From positions 11,679,328-11,743,327 of the forward strand of contig NC_135386.1 in the NCBI RefSeq assembly GCF_049243985.1: DNA of 64,000 bases, read 5' to 3'. Position 1 is the stretch's first letter; each line of letters opens with the position of its first letter. The translations under genes were made by a program, and so were the position numbers. This stretch comes from Paroedura picta. Lineage: Eukaryota > Chordata > Lepidosauria > Squamata > Gekkonidae. The notes below the pieces were generated by a model, which was not told the DNA's origin, did not search any database, and saw nothing but the letters and a program-made list of their open reading frames with translations. Below, one piece after another: positions 11,901-23,900 of this stretch.

Positions 11901-14900
11901 GTTAGCCCTACTGGGTCAGGATACGGCATGACCAAAAAAAGGCAAATACCTTTAGAGACAGTGATATGAAAAGGGCTGGGAGTTGGCTTGCTTAATCCTT
12001 TGCTCCTCAGCAATTTCTCAGCTGACAAAATGCCCATTCAATAAAAAAAAAAAGATACTGCATGAAGATGAAAAGCAGGAGGGGAAAATGGCAAGAAGAA
12101 AAAGGCCCCTCCTGCTGCTGATCTTCTATTCCAGGGGTAGTAAAACTGCGGCCCTCCAGATGTCCATGGACTACAATTCCCAGGAGCCCCTGCCAGCGAA
12201 TGCTGGCAGGGGCTCCTGGGAATTGTAGTCCATGGACATCTGGAGGGCCGCAGTTTGACTACCCCTGTTCTATTCCAATCGGAAACTTCCCCAGGCTGTT
12301 TTTACGATGGGGAAAAAAAGTCACTGAACGAAGGATGGGCACAAACTGGCTGGCAGCTTGTGGTTTGCAAATTAGAGCATTTCCACAAACTTGGGTGCAA
12401 GAACTTTCCATATTGTTGGGGCAGTTCATGAAGAATAGAAAGCAGGGACTCCTGCTTTCTGTCCTTCACGATAAATAGCTGTTTGGTTTGAATGACTCAA
12501 AGCCATCTAAACTTTGCTTTCTGTTCCCTGCAAAAAGTCACTCAGCCTCATGGAGCCATTTAAACCAAACAACTGAGCCCAGCTGTCTGTAAACCCTGCT
12601 TTTTGCTCCCCACAAAAAGGCATGGGGAGCAGAAGGCAGAGGTTTAAACTTTAAATGTTTCATGAACCAGTAAGAACTGAGTTGGTTTGCATGAGGTCAT
12701 CCATGAACCACAAACTGATGGATATTGCCCATCCCTACACTGAATTCTTTCAGGCCAATTGATATGGTACAAAGACCTTGTGTCTCCTCCCATGGCAGGT
12801 TGACAGATGTAGTGTGGGAGTTACATTTTTGGAGCTGAATTTCCGGGTACGAGTAGGCTCAGATTAGGCTTGTGATACGTGGGGAGAGGAGACTGAAGCC
12901 TTTCCTCACAAACTTTTCCTAACCCAGTGGAGTGACTGTTTCCTCTGTTGGAGAAACTGGCATGTAGCCGTCAGTAGTTTGCTCAGTGGGGTCAATGGCC
13001 GCTCCATGAGGCCTCCTCCTTGTTCATTCTTATGTTTATCTTAGTGCAGTTTTTAAATCTAGTTTTATTGTATCTTAGTTGCTGCTTAATATTTTTAGTT
13101 TTGTGATTTCATACAAAGCCAGTTTTGTTGTAGTGGTTAGGAGTGCGGACTTCTAATCTGGCATGTCGGGTTCGATTCTGCGCTCTCCCACATGCAGCCA
13201 GCTGGGTGACCTTGGGCTTGCCATGGCACTGATAAAACTGTTCTGACCGAGCAGTGATATCCGGGCTCTCTCAGTCTCACCCACCCCACAGGGTGTCTGT
13301 TGTGGGGAGAGGAAAGGGAAGGCGACTGTAAGCCGCTTTGAGACTCCTTCGGGAAGAGAAAAGCGGCTTATAAGAACCAACTCTTCTTCTTCTTCTTCTT
13401 CTTGTTTTGCTGTTACATACCTTGGATCTTGACTTGGTAAGAGAAAGGCATACAATAATCACCTTCTTTTGATATACTAGAACTAACCTCAAAGATATGG
13501 AATATAATTTTTAAAGGAGTCTTCTATGTACCCAAGAACATAATCAGGTGCTTTATTATGATCCAAGATCAGCATACAGACAAAGGCATAACAAAATACA
13601 CATCTGTCATTCACACAACCAACGATAAAACTATTAATATACACCTAAGAGCATAGAAATTAGAGAAAATTGCCTGAAGGTAATTTTTAGTTGTGATTGT
13701 ATTTAGTTGTGATTATATTTGGCAAAAATGTTTGACATTTCCTCAGATATTTGTTGTGATTTTAAGTCGTGGCAAGGGTTCACTCCCACAAATATGGTTG
13801 GGAATGCAAGTAATTTTTTAATTAATTTATTAATTTACATTTTGGATGTAAATTACAACAACAACAACAAGCCTTTAATAGCATATAAAATACAGTATAA
13901 GAAGGGAAAGTGCAAAGGGATCCACTGCTTGTGAGAACAAAGGCAAAGATCATGCCTTAGGACAGGGGTAGTCAAACTGTGGCCCTCCAGATGTCCATGG
14001 ACTACAATTCCCAGGAGCCCCTGCCAGCGAATGCTGGCAGGGGCTTCTGGTAATTGTAGTCCATGGATATCTGGAGGGCCACAGTTTGACTACCCCTGCC
14101 TTAGGGTAAGACATAATACATTTGCAAAATATTAAGAATGCTTCTGGTTCAGTGCTAGAAGTGACAATAGTTACCGAGTATCAATAACTGGTTCTGTAAA
14201 ACCTGAAATGCCACGTTGATAGACAAGAACTTGAACAAAATAACTATCCAAAGTCTTTTAAATCAGCAGTGGATATTATTTATTCAGTATTGGGAGAGGA
14301 AACTTGCAGAAGTATTGGCAGTGATATAATTGGGGGGGGGGGATGAATGTGACCTAAGAATATTTTTTCTTTTGAGCAGTTTTATTGGCATGCAAACTTA
14401 CATTGATATAGTTAACTAGTTTAAAGTCTAATTTGACTCATTGACTAAAGCGGGGGTCATCAACCCTCGGTCCGCAGCCCGGTACGGGACTGCGAAGGCC
14501 ACGGTACCTGGCCGCCGGCAGCCTCCCCCCCCCATAGCGAGAAGCTCGGGGAAGAGGCAGGCCCGGCACGCCGGTGACGCAAATGAGCACGCGCAGTTGC
14601 CGCACGTGCGCGCTTGCTCCCCCTGGTGGCGAAACCGTGCATGTGCAGTTGATGCACATGCGCATTAGCGCCCCCTGGAGGCGATAACGCGCATGCGCTG
14701 CAACTGCTTGTGCGCATTTGCGCGCAGCTGCTGTGCGGCGCCTAGGCCGTCGGCTCTCCCCTCAGCCCTGAGGCCGTCCCTGACCACAGAAAGGTTGGAA
14801 ACCACTGGACTAAAGCTTCTTGAATTTACTGATTTATTTCTTTCTGCTACAGAATCTTCCTCCTTTTCAGCCTTAGACGTGAACAAATGCTTTATGCGGC

Positions 14901-17900
14901 CGTGTCAGAACGGAGGAATCTGCTCGGATCTAGAAGGAGATTATGCCTGCAAATGTACTCCGCCCTACTTGGGGAAAACCTGTAACATCCGTAAGTTCCT
15001 GGGAATGACAGTGCTGGTAGAGGGGCGTGTAGGAAGCATCCAAAGCATGGCCTTGCTGGATCTGTCTGAAGTCCACCTGTTTTGAGCAGTGGCTGACCCG
15101 ATGCTCCAGGCATACTCATTGAGGCAGTGACTTTCTCCTGTCTCTAGCATCTGGTATGCTCAAGGCACTCTGTCAGTAACTCTGCTTGGAACGGAGCTTG
15201 CTTGTTTGTGAATGGTGCCACAAAATTTGTGGTATCAGGTCAGCAAGAAATCCTCCCAGTGGGGCTCCGTGCTTGTGGGTCACCCTTAGGTCAGGGTGTG
15301 TGTGCCAGCTCAGGGGTGAAATCCACCCACATACGCATGCTTGAGATAATTGCCATGTCAACGCTTACTCGGTTCTTTTTTGCATGACTTGGCTCGCATA
15401 GATGAAAGAGGCGGAAGTGAGATAAGGGGCCTACACTGGTCAACATAACATAACTCCGCTAAAAAGGGCTCTTCCCCCAAGAAAATTGATTTGATAACTT
15501 TCATGGTAGAAATGCAGGGCAGGAAGCCTTGGTTGGGAGTGTTCTTCTGTCGCTATAGGCCTAATCCTTTGAAGGTGTTGAAAAGCAGCTGGCGCAGCTT
15601 AAATATACAAAGGCCTTCTTCTCTTTTGTGGCTCCTCATGTGAACTGATTGCAGACCAAATGAAAATGTGCTGTAGGGCAGAATTTGGCGTCAGGAGTTG
15701 AAGAACAAGCCTACACTCAGCCAAACACAAAAGGTGATACAGCATACACACTGCAGACATAGAAGCCCTGTGTTGACAATGTAAGAGGCCTTGTACACTC
15801 AAGGATCTCAAGTGGGAGCACATGGAGAAATGCTTTCCTGAGACCCTAAATAACCAGTGTCAATCAATGTAAATTTGGGGGCTAAGTGACCAACAGAAAG
15901 CCTCTTCTTTCAGAAGACCACTCCTTATGCTGAGAAGAAGAAGAAGAAGAAGAGATATTTCTTATATGCGGCTTTTCTTTACCCAAAGGAGTCTCAAAGC
16001 AGCTTACAGTCGCCTTCCCTTTCCTCTCCCCACAACAGACACCCTGTGAGGTGGGTGAGGCTGAGAGAGCCCTGAGATTACTGAAGAAGAAGAAGAGTTG
16101 GTTCTTAGATGCTGCTTTTCTCCACCACAAAGAGTCTCAAAGCGGCTTACAATCGCCCTCCCTTTACAGAAGGCTAATCTGGAGGCGGCCATTGCCTGCA
16201 TGGCTAAGTGATTTGGGGCCGGATTGGGCGCTAGCAGCCTAACCTGGTATAGATAGAAAAATGTCTGCTGAGCTACTTTGGTGACTTGAGAAAGGGAGGC
16301 ATCAAGTATCACCCCCAGATTCCTGATGGTTTGTGCAGCAGTAAACTGTTCGCCATCCAGGCAAACAGGGTGTCTGTTGTGGGGAGAGGAAAGGGGAGGA
16401 GACTGTAAGCTGCTTTGAGACTCCTTCGGGTAGAGAAAAGCGCCATATAAGAACCAACTCTTCTTCACTAATCTCAGGGCTCTCTCAGCCTCACCCACCC
16501 CACAGGGTGTCTGTTGTGGGGATAGGAAAGGGGAGGAGACTGGAAGCCGCTTTGAGACTCCTTCGGGTAGAGAAAAGCGCCATATAAGAACCAACTCTCC
16601 TTCATGGCAGAATGGGGATTTGAACCTGGGTCTCCCCGATCCTAATCCAGTGCTCTGCTACTTCTTCGAGAAGGGCTTAATTAACAATTTAGGTGGGATA
16701 TTAGTCGCCAGGCCGAAGCTGACCTCCGTGGCTTTGTAGGGTGTTCTTAACCCTCTTTTATTGTTGTCTCTCTTGTTCTGCCTGCTTGTCTTCCTCCCTC
16801 CTGTTCTTCTTCCCTGCCCCCCAATGCTGCTCTCCAGGCTGTGCCTCCGCTCTGGGCTTGGAGACAGGTGCCATTGCGAACACCCAGCTCACAGCCTCGT
16901 CGGTGCATTTTGGATTCCTTGGTTTGCAGCGCTGGGGTCCGGAGCTGGCTCGCCTCAACAACAAAGGGATTGTGAATGCCTGGACCTCCAGCAATTACGA
17001 CAGGAGCCCCTGGATTCAGGTATTTGGGCGGGAAGCCACAGCGAGGCCACCATGGATCGGCCTGGCCTAATCTGCCGTAGGGCATCAGGGGACTTAGAAG
17101 GGACAGCCCTACTTAGGAAATTCAGCCTGGAGAAAAGGAGGTTGAGAGGGGACATGATAGCCCTCTTTAAGTATTTGAAAGGTTGTCACTTGGAGGAGGG
17201 CAGGATGCTGTTTCTGCTGGCTGCAGAGGAGAGGACACGCAGTAATGGGTTTAAACTTCAAGTACAACGATATAGGCTAGATATCAGGAAAAAGTTTTTC
17301 ACAGTCAGAGTAGTTCAGCAGTGGAATAGGCTGCCTAAGGAGGTGGTGAGCTCCCCCTCACTGGCAGTCTTCAAGCAAAGGTTGGATACACACTTTTCTT
17401 GGATGCTTTAGGATGCTTAGGGCTGATCCTGCGTTGAGCAGGGGGCTGGACTAGATGGCCTCTATGGCCCCTTCCAATTCTATGATTCTATGAAATGTGC
17501 GGTTAATGTGCCCTTGTGTTATATAGGGAGCCGCAAGGGACAGAAGGCCAATCAACTTGGAGGCAGGAGTTAAACTTGGAGCCGGCTTTTGTCACAGGAG
17601 AAAGGGGGATGCAATCGGAATAGGCGTGGAAGAGAAGCGGGTGGGAGGAGAGCTCCCCTGGTCTCTTGGCTGCTTAGGATATTTCTTCACGCGCAGTGTG
17701 GAAAATGTGCTTCAGCCAGGGGTGGGTTGGCCATTTAACTTACAGGGGCTGCTGGGGGTCTGGAGCAAGAGACCCAAACCTCAGCAGCTCTTCCAGAGCC
17801 TCTGTGGTTGCTTGGCAGTTGGCGGTCCGCCCTAGCCGTTGGTGGCAGATCACTCCCTGCCTCCTCCTGCATTGCTTTGAGTTGGTGGAGTGGGCTTAAG

Positions 17901-20900
17901 GCCCCACTGCATGGCCCTGCAGTGCGGGCTCAGAGCTCCAAGGCCCTTTTCAGCTCCTGATCTGCTCCTGGCTCCAGTGCTGCTGTTCAGCCAGACCAGG
18001 GGCGGTCAAACTGCGGCCCTCCAGATGTCCATGGACTACAATTCCCATGAGCCCCTGCCAGCAAACGCTGGCAGGGACTCACGGGAATTGTAGTCCATGG
18101 ACATCTGGAGGGCCGCAGTTTGGCTGCCCCTGAGCTAGACAGTTTGGGTCATCCTGCCCTCTGCGGATCTTGTCTCTGCCCCAGGTGAATCTGCTGAGGA
18201 TGATGAGGCTTTCTGGCCTGTCCACACAAGGGGCGCGTCGCGTGGGCCGGGTGGAATATGTGCGGGCCTACAAAGTGTCCTACAGCCACAATGGCCGCGA
18301 GTTTGTGTATTTCAAGGCTGAGAAAGAAGATCACGATAAGGTAAGCTAGTGGAGGGGGTGGGGAAAGCTCTGCCTGGGGGAAGGAAAGGAGGGGAGAGCT
18401 CTCTGCCCTCTCTTCTTCCTATGCTTGCTCCGTGTTTTAGCACTTTGAGGTGTTCAGAGGCTTCCCCCTGCGACTCTCCCATTTTTGACCTCAGGTATGT
18501 CAGCCTGGGAGAGTGTGGCAAAGTCACCTGGTGAACCTCAAGAGTGGTGTCTGGTCCTAACTGAATTATCTGCCCACAGCACCAAATTGGCGAAAGCAGG
18601 GGGGTCTCATTATCCCCGTAGTACCAAGAGGGCAAGTTCATAACAGAGAGGCGATTTGGACACACCACTTTCAGATTGGAAGCTCAGTATTTTAGCTGCT
18701 TTACTGCAGGGTTTTTTTCAGGGGAGAGGTCTGAAGGGGCCAGCCCCATGTCCCCTTGGATGTTTTGGAGGTGGGTGTTTTGTCCCTTCTCATCGTCAGG
18801 AAGAGCTAACATTAACTCTAAAATCATTTAATTTGCTTTGTTCCGGCATCTCTAAAGTCCCAGGCAATGATGTCCCAGTGACCAATCTTTCAAGTCACCC
18901 ACTGCATGCATGATAGTTTTGTAACTTGGAGATGCCAGTGACTGAACCGGGGACCATCTGCTTGCCGAGCAGATGCTCTGCTACTGAGCGACGGCCTGTC
19001 CCCTCAAAGGAGACTATTGAATCCTTTTGAGGCTAGAAATTCTTAGTGTTCTCCCCCCCCCCCTACTGCAAGCTTTGAGTAGCTGTCTAATCAGAAGCAC
19101 ATGGTTCCTCGCTGCATAGTTGCCATTCCTTTCCCCTTGGCTTCAATTGTTCTTTCTCGCCCTGCTGGAAGGACAACAGAAAACACATGTGACTGGGGTT
19201 CCTTCTGCACGAAAGGCGAGAGGTGTCCTGCATTGCATTAAGGCATCACGCACTTGCGCACGCAGCCAAGATGCAGGCACACCCAGAAATAGCTTGTTCA
19301 AAAGCAATTTGGATGATTGTTCTAGCAAATGGGCTTGTGGCTGATCGGAAGCTGTTAATCACAGCCATCCCTCCACTAAAAGGAGACTTACGAAGTGCAT
19401 CTGTCTAGACCTGGAATCTATTATAAAGAGGGGCGTGTGCTTTGTGCGAGAAAACTCACAATGCACAAAGCATTTGACATCCTGAAAATGCAGCACATGC
19501 AACCGGAATAAATTGAGACTGTTAAAATCTGCTTGCGTTAGTACTGCATGCTTTAATTTTGGGTTCTGTGTGCTGGATTTTTTCGAATTGTTTTTACAGA
19601 GGGAAAAACTGAAAGATTATCAGGCATAAGGGCATAAGTCCATCAGATGCCCCCTCATCTGATTACTTGCATCTCCCTGGATATAGGTCTTCCCCATAAC
19701 TGAAAACGACTCTTTTTTTTTTCATTTGAAATCCCAGGGACTGAACTTCACATTTCTTACACATTTGAGTTATGAGTTCTTATATCTTCACACTAGTACA
19801 GCAGAGAAACCAAAGTCCCTGATTCAAATACATATCTTTGCCTCTACCATGAGCTTATTTGGCAGCCCTTGGCAAACCACTCTGTCTTAGCATCGTTCTC
19901 CCAGCTGCAGTCTGGGGATAAAAATGCTGATACCTGTGCATGGGCTAAACAGCAAATGCATGGGAAGCTCTCTCTTCAGTTCCTGATGCACCTGTCACTG
20001 GCCACTTTTTGGAAGGACCCATTGCTAGAACATGTGTGTTGAAAGAAGGGGCACTGTGCCCATTGCCCCTCTGCCTGAAAACTGAGACAATTGCTAAGGG
20101 TGGTACGATGAGGCCACATTTTCAGCCAGGCATATTCAGGGTGTTTCCCTGTCTTGTCCTGTCCACCCCTGGTCCTCTAGTGTAGGGGTAGTCAAGTCTG
20201 TGGTCCTCCAGATGTTCATGGACTACAATTCCCATGAGCCCCTGCCTGCAAATGCTGGCAGGGGCTCATGGGAATTGTAGTCCATGAACATCTGGAGGAC
20301 CACAGGTTGACTACCCCTGCTCTAGTGTATGCCAGGCCTCCTCTCTACCTGTCATATCATAGTTCTGTTCCTTTTCTGTCATGTTGTGTTAAGTTTTCTT
20401 GAGTATCTGTGTTTAAACCTCTTAGTAATACCAAAGCACAACATTAGCTGTGTTGGTTTATTAGCCTAAAATATACCATCTCCATTATCAAGGGAAAACA
20501 TTTTGGTTAGGCTTGGCAGTCAATTCAAGAACATTACTTGGTTAATCAACTGCCTTGGGCCTAGATGATGATTATTTGCTTGATTAAATTCCAAATGAGC
20601 CCCAATAAAAGTTTGCTTTTTTAAAAAGAGAGACAACCTGCAAGTTAACTGAAAAATTACTGTTCGTTGTTAGAAAGACAATTTTTTCCTTTTGTTCCCT
20701 CCCCATGCTTTTTTAAAAGAAGTAATCAATTAAATTTTTGATTTAATTGTTGACTTTTTAATGTTTATTATGGGGTTTAATTAATTTCCTTTTCTCATCA
20801 GTAGTGTCATTTTAATCCTTCTTAGAAGCTCCTTTGAGAGTGAGAATGTAAGACACAAATCCTTTAAAAAGAATTATCCCCATAAAGTGTTATGATAGTG

Positions 20901-23900
20901 TTTAAAAATCAAGTGGATGTTTAACTCAGATCTTTACCATTTAATGTTGGCTCTCATTGATTAAAGTTTTCGTTACAGAATATGCCAGTTAATGTAATTT
21001 AAAACTGGCTACTGTGTGTGTGTGTGTATATATATATATAGACTGGCTACAGATTTTTCTGCCCTTGTGTGTGCTGAGATGTAGTTGCCTTAACCAAAAT
21101 TCCCTTTAGAAAAGGGCTGGGGTGGTGGGGGACTCCAACGGCAGCCCTGACCCCAAGACCTTTTCCTCCTCATAATTTCCCTTTGCAGGTTTTCGAAGGC
21201 AACGCAAACAATGATGTCCCAGTGACCAACCTGTTTAATCCACCAATCACAGCGCAGTACATCCGCATCCATCCGGTGGTTTGCCGTAGGGCTTGCACGT
21301 TGCGGTTTGAGCTGATTGGCTGCGAAATGAACGGTAAATGCTTCCCATTGGCTTTGCCAAGATGGGTGGCCACGCACTTCCTGTTTGGGGTGACTAATCA
21401 GAGGACAGCATTCTGGCTCTTTGCTTCCATCTGTGTCCACGTTGGGGCTTAAGGAGGGAGGGAGTTTGGACAACAGAAGAAAGAGAGCATCAAAATGCTG
21501 CATTAAGACCATAATGCTGTGCCATGTATACCTGCACGTCCATGGGGTGAGTTCTGTGTGGTTAAAGCTATCGCCTCTTGCTGAACTCAGTTTATGTCCT
21601 GTTAGCCTTTAGCCTTGGGAAGTGTGGCTTTGATCTTTACATCTTGTCTAAATTCCAGTAGCGGGTCACTGACTTTCCTTTGTGAACTTTTCACTTGGAG
21701 GGGAGGAACAATTAAAATGCTACCTGCAGGCAATCTGAAGGTCAGTGTAATTTGAAATAAGAATGTCCTGGCTTTCCTTGTTAGCTCCGAAACGATCACT
21801 GTTTTGCACAATGCAATCAGTTTTACCTCTCATGGAGAAATGGTCACAGCCTGCCTCCATTTTGAGCAGTGGGGAGAGAAAAATATTAGAAACATGAATG
21901 GCACTTCTGAGGGGAGCCTGTCAGATGCTAGTCCTTTTGAGAATCTCTGGAAAGTTTGTGGTTTTACCATAAAGGCTTTGGTGATTTCTGAAAAGGTGTG
22001 GTGTTGATTCCCCCCCCCCCCCGGAAATGATGTCATGCTGTCACTTTCGGCTGCTGCCTCATGTCACTGCTCCTCCCGTCCCAGTCCCTTGCTAGTTGCT
22101 GGCAGCCCTGTGGAGAAGGCCATGGAGATGTACAATAAGGCCTACCCCAAACCACCAGGAGCTTAAGAGAGGCTAGAATGGTGTAGTGCCAATTGAAAAG
22201 CTATATTTGAGTGGTGGGGCAAGGATAAGCTCAGCAGAGTCACGTGATTCCCCCTGCTCTGTGACACAAGGCCTGTCACTGGTTACCTCTGCTCAAAATC
22301 TGTAGGTACTGATCCGATTGCATGGAGAATTGGCAGCTACCCACATGGCAGCTAAAACTACTTCCTCTGTTTTTGGGGGGCCATGAGCTGGCCTTCATGT
22401 CCTGGAGATGTTGGCTGCCTGCTCCCAGTTCTTCCTCTGTTGGCATTAGTAACCACAGCAACACCCACTGGTGGTGCTAGGCAATCCAGGATTATGTATG
22501 GCTTCCGCCACTAATACGGCTGTTATTGTTGGCTGCTTACATAGAGCAGCCTTTCTCAACTTTTTAACATTGAGAAACCTCTGAAACACTCTCCAGGCCT
22601 TGAGAAACTCCAGAAATGGTGTGATCCTGCAGAATAGGGCTGGGAAGCAGAGCTGTGCACATGCCCACCCGGGGCCCCTCCCCTTCCCACCCCCTCCAGG
22701 CCCATCAGGGGCCGTTTTGGGAGGGGTGGGTGGGTTGACATGGCCCTATCACCCAATAAATGTTTTAACACATTTTAAAAATATATTAAAAATTAATGAA
22801 TTCCCACTCGTTTGGGAAACCCTTCCAGGGCCGTCAGGGAAGCCCAGGGCTTCATGAAACCCTGGCTGAGAAAGTCTGCTGTATAGAGTGCTGTCAATGC
22901 AGGCTGCATTGCAGTAACCAAAGAAATCAGCCCCAGGGAGTTTGTAATCTGGATTTCCACCAAAGTGGATCAAGCTGGCCCCAGTACTTGGTGGCTCCTC
23001 ATGCACTGCCCTAGAGCCCACCCTCCAAAGCGGCCATGCCCTCCAGGGGAGCTCACCTCGGATGTCGGGAGATCAGTCTTCACTCTGGGAGACCTCCAGG
23101 CCCCAACTAGAGGTTGGCATCCCTCCGGTAGCAAGGCAGAAGCCCTTCCCTAGGGGACTTCATGCTGCCTCAAAGCAGCTGCACCAAAGCAAGTGTGACC
23201 CCGCACAAGCACAGGACCCCACCAGGAAGGGCTTTTGCTTCTCCACTGTCAGCGGGCCTAAAACTGGTTAGATGAGTGACAAAAGGAAAAGAGGGAAATG
23301 AGAGATGCCTTTAGCAAAGGATGGGTGTTTATTTACTCCATTTATAGCCCACCTTTCTCCCTGTGGGGACCCAAAGTGGGGGGCATCGTTCTCCCTCCCC
23401 TCTGTTTTATCCTCACAACAATCCTGTAATTAAGGTTCGTCTCAGAGCGTGTGACTGGCCCAAGGTCCCTCAGCCAGCTTCCATGGCAGAGGGGGGACTT
23501 AAATGCAGGTCTCCAAGATCCTAGTCTGATGCTCTAAATCAGGGGTAGTCAAACATTCGCTGGCAGGGGGCTCCTGGGAATTGTAGTCCATGGACATCTG
23601 GAGGGCCGCAGTTTGACTACCCCTGCTCTAAATAACCACTATACAGCACATGCTGCCAGGGGCTCATGGTAATTGTAGTCCATGCCCCCCCCCCCCCCCG
23701 GCACACAGCATCGCTCTCTCACTGTGTGGGTGTTCACTGGGTGCCTTTCCATTTTCAGTGTTTGTCTTAAGAAATTTATAGCCTGAGGAAAGTTTGGATT
23801 ATTTGCTTTGAAACTCTGGGCTTCATTGAATTCATCAGCCACTAGCCTCAGTTCTCCCACAAGTCAAGTTACCCAGAAATAACACTGCTCAGTTCCAACT

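Noticed and set aside
6270-12267. Regularly recurring palindromes resembling a CRISPR array
   Set aside because: Spacing is irregular, units are ~136 bp with 8-bp target duplications, and the setting is a vertebrate intron.
14693-15085. 130-codon + frame containing EGF3
   Set aside because: Its front half is the GC-rich hAT element and its end runs past the donor; only 14871-14990 (or from 14853) is exon.
16761-17411. 216-codon + frame overlapping MFGE8 exon 5
   Set aside because: It reads exon 5 in a wrong frame and then runs into the CR1 fragment in the intron; it is a chimera, not a gene.
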